A stretch of DNA of 64,000 nt from Pseudomonas sp. PB101 (GTDB lineage Bacteria; Pseudomonadota; Gammaproteobacteria; Pseudomonadales; Pseudomonadaceae), in the NCBI RefSeq assembly GCF_009764265.1, contig NZ_RWIR01000007.1:1-64000 (forward strand), written 5' to 3'. The notes below the pieces were generated by a model that was not told the DNA's origin, did not search any database, and saw only the letters and a list, made by a program, of their open reading frames with translations. A program made the position numbers and the translations under genes. Shown piece by piece: positions 47,347-56,912 of this stretch. The first letter of the stretch is position 1. Every line of letters starts with the position of its first letter.

Positions 47347-47531
47347 TTATTAGAGCGGCGGTAACACGGCTTACGTCCGTACAGCCGAGGGTAGAGCCGC
47401 CCGATGCGTGGCAATAGCCAGTCAGCGCAGATCACTATCCGTTTTGTGCAGGGCCCTGGAACAGGAGGCTTTGAGCCTCTGCGACAAAATTGTCTTCTTT
47501 GCGATCACATTTGAACGCTAAGCTTGGGCCT

Positions 47532-48158
47532 ATGGATGACTCAGATTACTTACGCCTGCTGACCATCGCGGCCGAGCAAGCCAACGCATTCCTGTCCAAT
47601 GCCCGCAAATGGGAGCGCGAGCGTTGGGTCTGCCAGCGCCTGCTGCAAGGCTTGAACATCCCCTACCGTGCAGATGAGTTCGCCCCCGCCGGGGAGCCGC
47701 CGGACGTGCTGTTTCGTGACGCCAGCTTCGAGGTGTTTTTCGTGCTCGACGAGGGCCGGCGCCTCAACGATGAATGGCGTGACGAGCTGCAACGCCGCCG
47801 CAGCGCGTTTTCCCTGAGCCAACTGGTGCGCCGCGAAGCCAAGCCACGACGCATCCCGGCCAACGAATTCTTGCTGCGATTGGCGCCGACCTTGCGCAAA
47901 AAAGCGCACAACTACAAAGAGCGCGGCATGGACCTGGGTGAGCTGGACATCATTGCCTTCGCCAGCCTCAAACGCGAAGTGCTGGACCTCAACAGCCATT
48001 TCCCGCCGCCGACCGAATACCTGCGCCAGGGCTGGCGTTCGCTGTCACTGGTCGGGCCGACCTTCGCCCGCGTGCTGTTCGCCCACCCGGATGCACCGGA
48101 CTTCCTGCGCAGCAACCTGGGGCGCAGCATTGTTTTTGATGTCGGGATCAGTTTGTGA
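47532..48158 (+). CDS. DUF1780 family protein
   Basis: A 208-residue protein of the DUF1780 family, found mostly in pseudomonads. It resembles endonuclease-like folds in part (DVLFRDASFEVFFVLDEGRRLNDEW), but catalytic activity is not shown. I chose the ATG at 47532 (MDDSDYLRLLTIAAEQANAF). Its stop overlaps the GTG of the MOSC gene (GTGA), so they are coupled. It is divergent from the aromatic uptake operon. Confidence 0.82.
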   Translation: MDDSDYLRLLTIAAEQANAFLSNARKWERERWVCQRLLQGLNIPYRADEFAPAGEPPDVLFRDASFEVFFVLDEGRRLNDEWRDELQRRRSAFSLSQLVRREAKPRRIPANEFLLRLAPTLRKKAHNYKERGMDLGELDIIAFASLKREVLDLNSHFPPPTEYLRQGWRSLSLVGPTFARVLFAHPDAPDFLRSNLGRSIVFDVGISL

Positions 48159-48682
48159 GCCCGCTGCAGGAGCTGATCGCCGAGGTGCCGCAACAAGGTC
48201 GCGTGCGCTGGATCGGTGTGCGCCCGCAATCACGCTCGCAGATGCTTGAACTCGATGCCGTGGAAGCGCGCCTGGAGGCCGGCCTGACCGGCGACCATGC
48301 CCGCCCCGGCGTGCGCAACGCGCGACAGGTGACGCTGATTCAGTGGGAGCACCTGGCCGTGATCAGCTCATTGATGGGGCGAGCGCAGGATCAGCCGGTG
48401 CGGCCTGAAGATCTGCGGCGCAATCTCGTTATCAGTGGCATCAATCTGTTCAGCCTCAAGGGCCGCCGTTTCCGCATTGGCCAGGCAACGTTCGAAACCA
48501 CCGGCTGGTGCCAGCCTTGTGCACGCCTGGAAACCAACCTCGGCCCCGGGACCTTTCAGGCCGTGCGCGGCCATGGCGGAATCACCGCCCGGGTGTTACA
48601 AAGTGGAATCATTCGCCTGGACGATATCGTCAGCGTCGAACCCATACCGGACAGCGGCTATGCTGCGTTCAACCCCGGGTAA
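48155..48682 (+). CDS. MOSC domain protein
   Basis: A 175-residue single MOSC domain. The conserved cysteine is in TTGWCQPCARLETNLGPGTF; other markers are ARPGVRNARQVTLIQWEHL and RRNLVISGINLFSLKG. MOSC domains occur in molybdenum cofactor sulfurases and in the mARC/YiiM reductases that detoxify N-hydroxylated bases. With a single domain, a role in sulfur or oxygen transfer is possible. GTG start overlapping the DUF1780 stop. Confidence 0.86.
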   Translation: MSPLQELIAEVPQQGRVRWIGVRPQSRSQMLELDAVEARLEAGLTGDHARPGVRNARQVTLIQWEHLAVISSLMGRAQDQPVRPEDLRRNLVISGINLFSLKGRRFRIGQATFETTGWCQPCARLETNLGPGTFQAVRGHGGITARVLQSGIIRLDDIVSVEPIPDSGYAAFNPG

Positions 48683-48735
48683 AAACACTGTAGCTTCTAC
48701 ACATCAAGCAACGTCTACCCCTGACGAGGCCCAAT

Positions 48736-48909
48736 ATGACCAGCCGCCTGAACCCCGACGACCAGAAGCATGTCGAAGAGTACCTGCATTTATCCCAGCA
48801 CCAGGTTGAGCGCCGACCTTTCCGGCCGTGGATGCTCCTTGTTCTGGTATTGGCAGTGACCATTGGTCTTGGCCTGCTGAGCCGACTTATCAGTTACCTG
48901 ACGCTATGA
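48736..48909 (+). CDS. Small membrane protein (DUF3094-like)
   Basis: A 57-residue protein (MTSRLNPDDQKHVEEYLHLS at the N-terminus). A hydrophilic N-terminal half is followed by one membrane helix (PWMLLVLVLAVTIGLGLLSRLI). It matches the size and layout of DUF3094 proteins. It lies between the MOSC gene and ndh on the same strand, 53 bases after the former. Function is unknown. Confidence 0.75.
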   Translation: MTSRLNPDDQKHVEEYLHLSQHQVERRPFRPWMLLVLVLAVTIGLGLLSRLISYLTL

Positions 48910-48969
48910 GCTGCCTTGCGCTCGCTTGGGTAACCGTACCGATTTCCTTTAGCCTTGCGAGTTATCCCC

Positions 48970-50268
48970 ATGTCCCATCGTATTGTCATTGTCGGCGGCG
49001 GCGCCGGCGGTCTGGAGTTGGCTACCCGTCTGGGTAAGACCCTGGGCAAGCGCGGCACCGCCAGCGTGATGCTGGTCGACGCCAACCTGACCCACATCTG
49101 GAAACCGTTGCTGCACGAAGTGGCGGCCGGTTCCCTGAACTCTTCCGAAGATGAACTCAACTATGTCGCCCAAGCCAAATGGAACCACTTCGAGTTCCAG
49201 CTGGGGCGCATGAGCGGGCTCGATCGCGCGAAGAAAAAAATCCAGCTGGCCGCCACCTATGATGAAGCCGGTCTGGAACTGGTGCCGGCCCGCGAAGTGC
49301 CTTACGACTCGCTGGTGATCTCCGTCGGCAGTACCACCAACGATTTCGGCACCCAGGGCGCGGCGCAGCACTGCCTGTTTCTCGACACCCGCAAACAGGC
49401 CGAGCGCTTCCACCAGCAACTGCTCAATCACTATTTGCGCGCGCACGCGGGCCAGTCCGACGCCGTCGAACAAATCAGCGTGGCCATCGTCGGCGCCGGT
49501 GCCACCGGGGTCGAACTGGCCGCCGAACTGCACAACGCCGCCCATGAACTGGCAGCCTATGGCCTGGACCGGATCAAACCGGAAAACATGCACATCACTC
49601 TGATCGAGGCCGGACCACGCGTCCTGCCGGCGCTGCCGGAGCGGATTGGCGGGCCTGTGCATAAAACCCTGGAAAAACTCGGGGTCAACGTCATGACCAA
49701 TGCTGCGGTCAGCGAAGTGACGGCCGAAAGCCTGATCACCGCCGACGGCAAAGTGATCAACGCCAGCCTGAAAGTCTGGGCCGCGGGGATTCGCGCACCG
49801 GGTTTCCTCAAGGACATCGATGGCCTGGAAACCAACCGCATCAATCAGCTGCAAGTGCTGCCGACCCTGCAAACCACCCGTGACGAGAACATCTTCGCCT
49901 TCGGTGACTGCGCCGCCTGCCCGCAACCGGGCAGCGACCGCAACGTGCCGCCACGTGCCCAGGCTGCGCATCAACAGGCATCGTTGCTGGCCAAATCGCT
50001 GAAACTGCGCATCGAAGGCAAGGCGCTGCCGGAGTACAAGTACACCGATTACGGCTCGCTGATCTCGCTGTCGCGTTTTTCGGCTGTGGGTAACTTGATG
50101 GGCAACCTCACCGGCAGCGTGATGCTCGAAGGCTGGCTGGCGCGGATGTTCTATGTGTCGCTGTACCGTATGCACCAGATGGCGCTGTACGGGCCGTTCC
50201 GCACGGCGATGCTGATGCTGGGCAGCAAGATCGGCCGTGGCACCGAGCCACGCCTCAAGCTGCACTAA
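48970..50268 (+). CDS. ndh: Type II NADH:quinone oxidoreductase
   Basis: A 432-residue non-proton-pumping NADH dehydrogenase on the inner membrane face. FAD-binding GxGxxG is at the start (IVIVGGGAGGLELATRLG) and the NADH Rossmann motif is central (VAIVGAGATGVELAAELHNAAHEL). The FAD-contacting NIFAFGDCAACP and the C-terminal amphipathic membrane helix region complete the fold. I chose the ATG at 48970 (MSHRIVIVGGG). A REP pair follows 10 bases after the stop. Confidence 0.95.
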   Translation: MSHRIVIVGGGAGGLELATRLGKTLGKRGTASVMLVDANLTHIWKPLLHEVAAGSLNSSEDELNYVAQAKWNHFEFQLGRMSGLDRAKKKIQLAATYDEAGLELVPAREVPYDSLVISVGSTTNDFGTQGAAQHCLFLDTRKQAERFHQQLLNHYLRAHAGQSDAVEQISVAIVGAGATGVELAAELHNAAHELAAYGLDRIKPENMHITLIEAGPRVLPALPERIGGPVHKTLEKLGVNVMTNAAVSEVTAESLITADGKVINASLKVWAAGIRAPGFLKDIDGLETNRINQLQVLPTLQTTRDENIFAFGDCAACPQPGSDRNVPPRAQAAHQQASLLAKSLKLRIEGKALPEYKYTDYGSLISLSRFSAVGNLMGNLTGSVMLEGWLARMFYVSLYRMHQMALYGPFRTAMLMLGSKIGRGTEPRLKLH

Positions 50269-50277
50269 AGCAAACCA

Positions 50278-50368
50278 TGTGGGAGCTGGCCTGCCAGCGA
50301 TTGCGGTATGTCAGTCAACAAAGATGTCGACTGGCCCGACGCCATCGCGGGCAAGCCACGCTCCCACA
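50278..50368. repeat. REP pair, mixed arms (copy 6)
   Basis: Left arm TGTGGGAGCTGGCCTGCCAGCG is of the GAGCTGGC type. The right arm (CATCGCGGGCAAGCCACGCTCCCACA) is of a different, CGGGCAAGCC type. The outer 7-8 bases still pair, but the inner parts do not match, so the unit is hybrid. Confidence 0.75.
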
Positions 50369-50411
50369 GGTTTCAATGGCGTTCATGCATGTTTTCGCGT
50401 TTTTCGCGGAC

Positions 50412-50448
50412 AAAAAAAATCCCCGTATCTTTCGATACGAGGATTTTT
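50412..50448 (-). terminator. Terminator of the tRNA cluster
   Basis: Stem ATCCCCGTATC / GATACGAGGAT (one mismatch), loop TTTC, flanked by A8 and T5. On the minus strand it ends in eight T directly after the distal tRNA-Pro. It may also terminate ndh. Confidence 0.8.
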
Positions 50449-50452
50449 AATA

Positions 50453-50529
50453 TGGTCGGGGTAAGGGGATTCGAACTCCTGACATCCTGCTCCCAAAGCA
50501 GGCGCGCTACCGGACTGCGCTATACCCCG
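50453..50529 (-). tRNA. tRNA-Pro (anticodon UGG), distal copy
   Basis: A 77-nt cloverleaf on the minus strand: CGGGGTA acceptor strand, anticodon TGG within CTTTGGGAG, T-arm GGAGTTCGAATCC, encoded CCA end. It is identical along its full length to the copy at 50706-50782. A terminator-like hairpin precedes it. Confidence 0.95.
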
Positions 50530-50531
50530 GT

Positions 50532-50560
50532 AAAAAAAAGGCACCTTTGAAAGGCGCCTT
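50532..50560 (-). terminator. Terminator-like hairpin between tRNA-Lys and the distal tRNA-Pro
   Basis: On the minus strand AAGGCGCCTTTCAAAGGTGCCTT, a near-perfect inverted repeat with a G/T mismatch, runs into eight T. It ends only two bases before the distal tRNA-Pro. Confidence 0.7.
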
Positions 50561-50624
50561 CTTCGATCAGCGCTTTTGGCCTCTGATCTTAAGATTCGAT
50601 TCCAGCGCTAACTGGTTTCAAAAA

Positions 50625-50700
50625 TGGTGGGTCGTGTGGGATTCGAACCTACGACCAATTGGTTAAAAGCCAACTGCTCTACCAACTGAGCTAACGACCC
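50625..50700 (-). tRNA. tRNA-Lys (anticodon UUU)
   Basis: A 76-nt cloverleaf: GGGTCGT acceptor, D-arm AGCTCAGTTGGTAGAGC, anticodon TTT in GCTTTTAAC, T-arm AGGTTCGAATCC, encoded CCA. Confidence 0.97.
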
Positions 50701-50705
50701 AAAAA

Positions 50706-50782
50706 TGGTCGGGGTAAGGGGATTCGAACTCCTGACATCCTGCTCCCAAAGCAGGCGCGCTACCGGACTGCGCTATACCCCG
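50706..50782 (-). tRNA. tRNA-Pro (anticodon UGG), proximal copy
   Basis: A 77-nt cloverleaf with anticodon TGG and encoded CCA, identical to the tRNA at 50453-50529. It is separated from tRNA-Lys by 5 bases and from tRNA-Asn by 9. Confidence 0.97.
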
Positions 50783-50791
50783 GTTTGAAAT

Positions 50792-50867
50792 TGGCTCCGT
50801 GACCAGGACTCGAACCTGGGACCCAATGATTAACAGTCATTTGCTCTACCGACTGAGCTATCACGGA
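50792..50867 (-). tRNA. tRNA-Asn (anticodon GUU)
   Basis: A 76-nt cloverleaf: TCCGTGA acceptor, anticodon GTT in CTGTTAAT, T-arm AGGTTCGAGTCCT, encoded CCA. It is first in the tRNA operon. Confidence 0.97.
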
Positions 50868-50955
50868 ACTACACATTTCAATTTACAACTTTGAAGCTTT
50901 ACTGCGTTCTCTTCGACCCGTTCGCATCGCTGCGTTCGTGTGTCTGAGGCGCGCT

Positions 50956-50983
50956 ATTCTACAATCTTCAGCACCTCTGTCAA
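50956..50983 (-). promoter_or_regulatory. Promoter of the tRNA operon
   Basis: Minus strand TTGACA (50983-50978), 16-base spacer, TAGAAT (50961-50956), then a GC-rich discriminator (AGCGCGCC). This is the pattern of stringently controlled stable-RNA promoters. It lies about 90 bases before tRNA-Asn. Confidence 0.85.
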
Positions 50984-51116
50984 CCCCCTAAATTGCTTTC
51001 AAGTTAATGATTTGCAACTTATTTTGGATTCCTGCCTGGGAAGCGGAAACCCTGGTGGGTGACTGACTGCGGGGCGCACTTTACAAGCCTTTTCCTTTGA
51101 GTTCAACAGCCTAACG

Positions 51117-51146
51117 AAAAAAAGGCCTCGCGATGCGAGGCCTTTT
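51117..51146 (-). terminator. Terminator of clpB
   Basis: Perfect 10-bp stem AAAGGCCTCG / CGAGGCCTTT with flanking A and T tracts, starting 22 bases after the clpB stop. Confidence 0.9.
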
Positions 51147-51167
51147 CGATTTTGCCGCCGTTATGGA

Positions 51168-53732
51168 TCAGACGAAGACGATTTCGTCGTTCTCCACCAC
51201 GCCATGGGCCGTATCGCCCGGCATGAAGCGTCCGGACAGGATCAACTGCGCCAGCGGGTTCTCGATCCAGCGCTGGATCGCTCGTTTGAGCGGCCGTGCG
51301 CCGTATACCGGGTCGTAACCGACCGCGATCAGCTTGTCCATCGCTTCAGGGCTGAGATCAAGCTTCAGCTCCCGCTCGGTCAGGCGGCTGCGCAGACGAC
51401 CCAGCTGGATCTCGGTAATACCGGCAATCTGATCCCGCGCCAACGGCTCGAAGATCACCACTTCGTCGACCCGGTTGATGAACTCCGGCCGGAAGTGACT
51501 GGAAATCGCATCCATCACCGCTGCACGCTGCGCCTCACGGTCACCGACCAACTCCTGGATCTGCACCGACCCCAGGTTGGAGGTCATGACAATCACGGTG
51601 TTCTTGAAGTCCACCGTGCGGCCATGGCTGTCGGTCAGTCGGCCGTCCTCGAGCACTTGCAGCAAGATGTTGAACACATCCGGGTGTGCCTTCTCGACTT
51701 CGTCCATCAGGATCACCGAGTACGGCTTGCGACGCACGGCCTCGGTCAGGTAACCGCCCTCTTCATAGCCCACGTAGCCTGGTGGCGCACCGATCAATCG
51801 AGCCACGGAATGTTTCTCCATGAACTCGGACATGTCGATCCGCACCATCGCCTCTTCGGTATCAAAGAGGAATTCGGCCAACGCCTTGCACAGCTCGGTT
51901 TTACCGACACCGGTCGGGCCGAGGAACATGAACGAACCACTCGGCCGGTTAGGGTCGGACAACCCGGCACGGGAACGTCGTACCGCGTTGGAAACCGCGA
52001 CCACCGCTTCATCCTGGCCAATCACACGCTGGTGCAACAGGCTTTCCATCTTCATCAGTTTTTCACGCTCGCCTTCGAGCATCTTCGACACGGGAATACC
52101 GGTCCACTTCGACACGACTTCGGCGATCTCTTCTTCAGTCACCTTGCTGCGCAGCAACTGGTTCTCGCTTTTGCCATGCTGGTCGACCATTTGCAGGCTT
52201 CGCTCCAGGTCCGGGATGACCCCGTACTGCAATTCGGCCATGCGGTTCAGGTCGCCTTTACGGCGGGCTGCTTCCAGCTCCTGACGAGACTGTTCGATTT
52301 TCTGCTGAATCTGCGCAGAACCCTGGACTTCGGCTTTTTCCGAGTTCCAGATTTCTTCGAGATCGGAGTACTCACGCTCATGACGAGCGATTTCTTCCTG
52401 CAATTTTTCCAGACGCTTTTTCGCCGCGTCGTCGCTTTCTTTCTTCAGCGCCTGGGATTCCACCTTCAGCTGAATCAGGCGACGCTCCAGACGGTCGAGC
52501 ACTTCCGGCTTGGAGTCGATCTCCATGCGGATGCGGCTGGCGGCCTCGTCGATCAAGTCGATGGCCTTGTCCGGCAACTGACGGTCGGTAATGTAGCGAT
52601 GGCTGAGCTTGGCTGCGGCAATGATCGCACCGTCGGTGATCGCCACCTTGTGGTGAACCTCGTAGCGCTCTTTCAGGCCACGCAGGATGGCGATGGTGTC
52701 TTCTTCGCTCGGTTCATCCACCAGTACTTTCTGGAAGCGACGCTCGAGAGCAGCGTCCTTCTCTATATATTGGCGATACTCGTTGAGCGTGGTCGCACCG
52801 ACGCAATGCAACTCACCACGGGCCAGGGCCGGCTTGAGCATGTTGCCGGCATCCATCGAGCCTTCGCCTTTACCGGCGCCAACCATGGTGTGCAGTTCGT
52901 CGATGAACAGAATGATCTGCCCTTCCTGCTTCGACAGCTCATTGAGCAGGGATTTCAGGCGCTCTTCGAACTCACCGCGGTACTTGGCACCGGCGATCAG
53001 CGCCCCCATGTCCAGGGACAACAGGCGCTTGCCCTTGAGGCCGTCCGGCACTTCGCCATTGATGATGCGCTGGGCCAGGCCTTCGGCGATGGCGGTTTTA
53101 CCCACGCCAGGCTCACCGATCAGCACCGGGTTGTTCTTGGTGCGACGCTGCAGCACCTGAATCGTGCGGCGAATTTCGTCGTCACGGCCGATCACCGGAT
53201 CGAGCTTGCCGTCTTCGGCGCGCTTGGTCAGGTCGACGGTGTATTTATCCAGCGCTTGCCGGGCTTCCTCGTGGTTCGGGTCGTTGACGGCCTCGCCACC
53301 ACGCAGGTTGTTGATTGCGTTTTCCAGGGCTTTCTTGCTCACGCCCTGGCCGAGCAACAGCTTGCCGAGCTTGCTGTTCTCGTCCATGGCGGCGAGCAGC
53401 ACCAGCTCACTGGAAATGAACTGATCGCCCTTCTGCTGGGCCAGGCGGTCGGCCTGATTGAGCAGGCGCGCCAGATCCTGCGACATGTTCACGTCGCCGG
53501 TGGGGTTCTGGATTTTCGGCAGCTGGTCGAGCTCTTTGGTCAGCTCTTTACGCAGGCTGTTGACGTCGAAGCCTACCTGCATCAGCAGGGGCTTGATCGA
53601 ACCGCCCTGCTGTTCGAGCAAGGCTTGCATCAAGTGCGCTGGCTCGATGGCCGGATGATCGTGGCCGACAGCCAGGGATTGGGCATCGGACAACGCTAAC
53701 TGCAATTTGCTGGTTAAACGGTCTATACGCAT
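51168..53732 (-). CDS. clpB: ATP-dependent disaggregase ClpB
   Basis: An 854-residue Hsp100 chaperone that extracts polypeptides from aggregates together with DnaK. It has the N-terminal Clp_N repeats, a first AAA+ module with Walker A GEPGVGKT (205-212), the long coiled-coil middle domain (about residues 400-520, rich in E, K and R), a second AAA+ module with Walker A GPTGVGKT from residue 605, and the C-terminal D2-small domain. It lacks an IGF/L loop for ClpP, as expected. A heat-shock-type promoter lies upstream. Confidence 0.98.
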   Translation of the reverse strand: MRIDRLTSKLQLALSDAQSLAVGHDHPAIEPAHLMQALLEQQGGSIKPLLMQVGFDVNSLRKELTKELDQLPKIQNPTGDVNMSQDLARLLNQADRLAQQKGDQFISSELVLLAAMDENSKLGKLLLGQGVSKKALENAINNLRGGEAVNDPNHEEARQALDKYTVDLTKRAEDGKLDPVIGRDDEIRRTIQVLQRRTKNNPVLIGEPGVGKTAIAEGLAQRIINGEVPDGLKGKRLLSLDMGALIAGAKYRGEFEERLKSLLNELSKQEGQIILFIDELHTMVGAGKGEGSMDAGNMLKPALARGELHCVGATTLNEYRQYIEKDAALERRFQKVLVDEPSEEDTIAILRGLKERYEVHHKVAITDGAIIAAAKLSHRYITDRQLPDKAIDLIDEAASRIRMEIDSKPEVLDRLERRLIQLKVESQALKKESDDAAKKRLEKLQEEIARHEREYSDLEEIWNSEKAEVQGSAQIQQKIEQSRQELEAARRKGDLNRMAELQYGVIPDLERSLQMVDQHGKSENQLLRSKVTEEEIAEVVSKWTGIPVSKMLEGEREKLMKMESLLHQRVIGQDEAVVAVSNAVRRSRAGLSDPNRPSGSFMFLGPTGVGKTELCKALAEFLFDTEEAMVRIDMSEFMEKHSVARLIGAPPGYVGYEEGGYLTEAVRRKPYSVILMDEVEKAHPDVFNILLQVLEDGRLTDSHGRTVDFKNTVIVMTSNLGSVQIQELVGDREAQRAAVMDAISSHFRPEFINRVDEVVIFEPLARDQIAGITEIQLGRLRSRLTERELKLDLSPEAMDKLIAVGYDPVYGARPLKRAIQRWIENPLAQLILSGRFMPGDTAHGVVENDEIVFV

Positions 53733-53803
53733 GGGTCACCTTCCTTTTGAGCAGGCCGGACCTATAAAACATCCTGAATGAAGAAACCTGCCAGATACCG
53801 TTA

Positions 53804-53832
53804 TAGATGCGGTCGATTCTGGGAGTTTCAAG
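53804..53832 (-). promoter_or_regulatory. Sigma-32 heat-shock promoter of clpB
   Basis: Minus strand CTTGAAA (53832-53826), 14-base spacer, CGCATCTA (53811-53804). This closely fits CTTGAAA-N11-16-CCCATNTA. It is about 70 bases before the clpB start. Confidence 0.8.
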
Positions 53833-53862
53833 CGTCTTGATGTTGATGCAGGTCAGGGAAGC

Positions 53863-54588
53863 TTAGCGGGCGAGCCAGATCAGGGAGGCGAATCGACCGG
53901 TGCGGGACGCACGGCGATAGGAAAAGAAACGAGGATCGGTCACGGTGCAGAAACCGCCACCGTAGACAGCGGTGACTCCGCGAGCCGCCAGACGCAGACG
54001 CGCCAGCTTATAGATGTCGGCCATGAACTTGCCGGGGTTTTGACTCGGTACAAAGGCCTCGGCCGCTTGCGGCAACTGCTGCACGAAGGTTTCGCGCACT
54101 TCCGGGCCGACTTCAAAGGCTTGCGGGCCGATGGCCGGGCCGAGCCAGACCAGTACCTCGGCAGGTGGCACCGCCAGACTGTCGAGGGTGGCTTCCAGCA
54201 CACCCGCCGCCAGCCCGCGCCAACCGGCATGGGCCGCCGCGACACGAGTGCCGGCACGGTCGCAAAACAGCGCAGGCAGGCAATCGGCAGTCATCGCCGC
54301 GCAGGCGATGCCCGGCGTTGATGTCCAGCTGGCATCAGCTGTATCCACCCGGCCTGGATCGGCATGGGCCACGACAATGCCGTGGACCTGCTGCAGCCAG
54401 GCTGGCTGAATGGAAAAGTGATCGGTAAGGCGACGGCGATTTTCGGCGACCGCTTCAGCGCTGTCGTCGACGTGAACGCCGAGGTTGAGGCTGTCGAACG
54501 GCGCCAGACTGACGCCGCCCGCACGGGTGGTGACGCAGGCTTTGACCCCGTCCGGCGCGGGCCAGTCAGGAATCAGCCAGTCACTCAT
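53863..54588 (-). CDS. pgeF: Peptidoglycan editing factor PgeF (multicopper-laccase-fold, YfiH)
   Basis: A 241-residue protein of the YfiH/DUF152 family. PgeF removes wrongly incorporated serine from UDP-MurNAc-Ser in peptidoglycan synthesis; older annotation is polyphenol oxidase. The catalytic zinc ligands are in QVHGIVVAHAD (His), ADCLPALF (Cys) and AAHAGWRGLAAGV (His). It overlaps rluD by 4 bases, and rluD-pgeF-clpB run in the same direction. clpB has its own promoter. Confidence 0.92.
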   Translation of the reverse strand: MSDWLIPDWPAPDGVKACVTTRAGGVSLAPFDSLNLGVHVDDSAEAVAENRRRLTDHFSIQPAWLQQVHGIVVAHADPGRVDTADASWTSTPGIACAAMTADCLPALFCDRAGTRVAAAHAGWRGLAAGVLEATLDSLAVPPAEVLVWLGPAIGPQAFEVGPEVRETFVQQLPQAAEAFVPSQNPGKFMADIYKLARLRLAARGVTAVYGGGFCTVTDPRFFSYRRASRTGRFASLIWLAR

Positions 54589-55547
54589 CCAATGAACGCC
54601 TCACGGTCTTGCTTGAGCAGGGTCAGCAGCCAGACGAAGTCTTCCGGCAACGGCGATTCCCAGCTCATGCGCTGACCGGTCGTCGGATGATCCAGCTCCA
54701 GGAAACGCGCATGCAGCGCCTGACGCGGGAAGTTCTTCAGCGACTCGACCATGGTCGGGTTGGCGGCCGGCGGAATACGGAAACGACCGCCGTAGGCAGG
54801 ATCTCCGACCAACGGGTAGTTGATGTGCGCCATGTGCACGCGAATCTGGTGCGTACGGCCGGTTTCCAGCTTCACCCGCACGTGAGTGTGGGAGCGGAAG
54901 CGCTCGAGCACGCGGTAATGGCTGACGGCTTGCTTGCCACCTTCCATCACGGCCATGCGCTGGCGCTGTTGGCCGTGGCGACCGATCGGCGCGTTGATCT
55001 TGCCACCGGCTGTCACCACACCGATCACGATGCACTCGTAGATCCGGCTGACGCTGCGGCTCTGCAACTGTGTAACCAGCTGCGTCTGCGCTTGAATGGT
55101 CTTGGCCACCACCATCAGACCGGTGGTGTCCTTGTCCAGGCGATGCACGATACCTGCGCGGGGCACATTGATGATGTCCGGCACGTGGTGCAGCAAGGCG
55201 TTGAGCAAGGTGCCGTCGGCATGACCGGCAGCCGGGTGCACCACCAGGCCCGCAGGCTTGTTGATCACCAGGATGTCGTCGTCTTCGTAGACGATGTCCA
55301 GGGCAATGTCTTGAGCGACCCATTCACCCTGAGCTTCCTGCTCGGCGGTCAACTCAAGGATGGCGCCGCCATGGACGATGTCTCGCGGGCGGATAACCGC
55401 CCCATCCACAGTCAGGCGGCCGTCTTTGATCCAGGCGGAAAGGCGCGAGCGCGAGTGCTCAGCGAATAATTGTGCGGCGACTTGATCGAGGCGTTGGCCG
55501 CCCAATTCGGACGGCACCTCTGCGCGAAGTTCAATTTTATCGGACAT
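54585..55547 (-). CDS. rluD: 23S rRNA pseudouridine(1911/1915/1917) synthase RluD
   Basis: A 320-residue pseudouridine synthase with an N-terminal S4 RNA-binding domain ([32 protein letters not shown]). The RluA-type catalytic domain carries the active-site aspartate in [16 protein letters not shown], and [19 protein letters not shown] is downstream. I chose the ATG at 55547 (MSDKIEL) over an upstream in-frame start. It is divergent from bamD, as in other pseudomonads and in enterobacteria. Confidence 0.96.
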   Translation of the reverse strand: MSDKIELRAEVPSELGGQRLDQVAAQLFAEHSRSRLSAWIKDGRLTVDGAVIRPRDIVHGGAILELTAEQEAQGEWVAQDIALDIVYEDDDILVINKPAGLVVHPAAGHADGTLLNALLHHVPDIINVPRAGIVHRLDKDTTGLMVVAKTIQAQTQLVTQLQSRSVSRIYECIVIGVVTAGGKINAPIGRHGQQRQRMAVMEGGKQAVSHYRVLERFRSHTHVRVKLETGRTHQIRVHMAHINYPLVGDPAYGGRFRIPPAANPTMVESLKNFPRQALHARFLELDHPTTGQRMSWESPLPEDFVWLLTLLKQDREAFIG

Positions 55548-55698
55548 GCTCAGACTAGGCGTCGGCACAGCCTTTGGTTTCGGCTGCGCGCTTGTGGTTA
55601 AATACGGCGTCTTTTGCCCCGAGGCTATTCAACGGGGCGCTCATCATAACAGGACGGCCACGCCCAAGACAGCGGCCGTCATAGGGACGCAAGCCGCC

Positions 55699-56721
55699 AT
55701 GCAAGTGAAACACCTGCTGCTGATCGCCATCCTCGCATTGACCGCTGCTTGCTCATCGAAGGAAGTCGTAGACGAAAACCTTAGCGAAGTCGAGCTCTAC
55801 CAAGAGGCTCAAAAGGACCTGGACAACAGTAGCTACACCAGCGCCATCGCCAAGCTGAAGGCTCTGGAGTCGCGTTATCCGTTCGGTCGCTACGCTGATC
55901 AAGCGCAACTCGAGCTGATCTACGCCAACTACAAGAACACCGAGCCAGAAGCGGCCAAGTCCGCTGCGGAGCGCTTCATTCGCCTGCACCCACAGCATCC
56001 GAACGTCGATTACGCCTACTACCTCAAGGGCCTGACTTCTTTCGACCAGGACGTCGGCCTGCTGGCGCGTTTCCTGCCGCTGGACATGACCAAGCGTGAC
56101 CCGGGCGCCGCCCGCGACTCCTATAACGAGTTCGCCCAGCTGACCAGCCGCTTCCCGAACAGCCGCTACGCGCCGGACGCCAAGCAGCGCATGATTTATC
56201 TGCGCAACCTGCTGGCGGCCTACGAAATTCACGTGGCCGACTACTACCTGACCCGTCAGGCCTATGTCGCCGCGGCGAACCGCGGTCGCTACGTGGTGGA
56301 AAACTTCCAGGAAACCCCTTCGGTCGGCGACGGCCTGGCGGTGATGACCGAGGCCTACCAGCGCCTGCACCTGGACGAACTGGCTGCCACCAGCCTGGAA
56401 ACCCTGAAGCTCAACTACCCGAACCACCCGACGCTGGTCGACGGTCAATTCGTACCAACCGTGGCCGAAGCCGACAACCGTTCGTGGCTGAGCAAGGCGA
56501 CCCTGGGCCTGATCGAGTCCCGTCCGCCGCTGCCACCGGGTGAAACCCGCGCCAACCAGGACGTACAGAAGCAGTTCCAGGACGCCAAGGACGCGATCCC
56601 GAGCGAGCTGAAGCCTAAAGACGGCAACGGTGACGTGATCGAAGAAGAGAATCACGAAGCGGAAGGCAACAACAGCGACCGTTCTTGGTTCAGCTACATG
56701 ACCTTCGGCGTGTTCGACTGA
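55699..56721 (+). CDS. bamD: Outer membrane assembly lipoprotein BamD
   Basis: An essential component of the BAM complex that inserts beta-barrel proteins. A lipoprotein signal (lipobox LTAACSS, Cys18) precedes about five TPR repeats (residues 35-240; [42 protein letters not shown] and others). The protein is 340 residues, about 95 longer than E. coli BamD. The extra C-terminal part is acidic and low-complexity ([20 protein letters not shown]), a common Pseudomonas trait. I chose the ATG at 55699, where the signal peptide begins. Confidence 0.95.
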   Translation: MQVKHLLLIAILALTAACSSKEVVDENLSEVELYQEAQKDLDNSSYTSAIAKLKALESRYPFGRYADQAQLELIYANYKNTEPEAAKSAAERFIRLHPQHPNVDYAYYLKGLTSFDQDVGLLARFLPLDMTKRDPGAARDSYNEFAQLTSRFPNSRYAPDAKQRMIYLRNLLAAYEIHVADYYLTRQAYVAAANRGRYVVENFQETPSVGDGLAVMTEAYQRLHLDELAATSLETLKLNYPNHPTLVDGQFVPTVAEADNRSWLSKATLGLIESRPPLPPGETRANQDVQKQFQDAKDAIPSELKPKDGNGDVIEEENHEAEGNNSDRSWFSYMTFGVFD

Positions 56722-56740
56722 CTGTGCAAAAAGGGAAACT

Positions 56741-56840
56741 TGTAGGAGCGAGCTTGCTCGCGATGGACGTCAACGTTAACGCGCTTTGTCTGAATAAACG
56801 CGTCGTCCTTGAGACCATCGCGAGCAAGCTCGCTCATACA
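56741..56840. repeat. REP pair, GAGCGAGC type (copy 7)
   Basis: Arms TGTAGGAGCGAGCTTGCTCGCG and CGCGAGCAAGCTCGCTCATACA, with one mismatch at the outer right border. It lies 20 bases after bamD and before the PP0621-type gene. Confidence 0.88.
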
Positions 56841-56912
56841 TAAGCTATTAGGCTGTGCGCTGGCCATGTCCTTGGCTAAACTAGCTAATCACTAGTCGAA
56901 AAGCAGCTCACC

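Noticed and set aside
47360..47375. GGTAACACGGCTTACG palindrome-like sequence upstream of the aromatic MFS gene
   Set aside because: It contains one GTAACA but lacks the TGTTAC-N14-GTAACA spacing and has only short imperfect symmetry, so no CbrB site is claimed.
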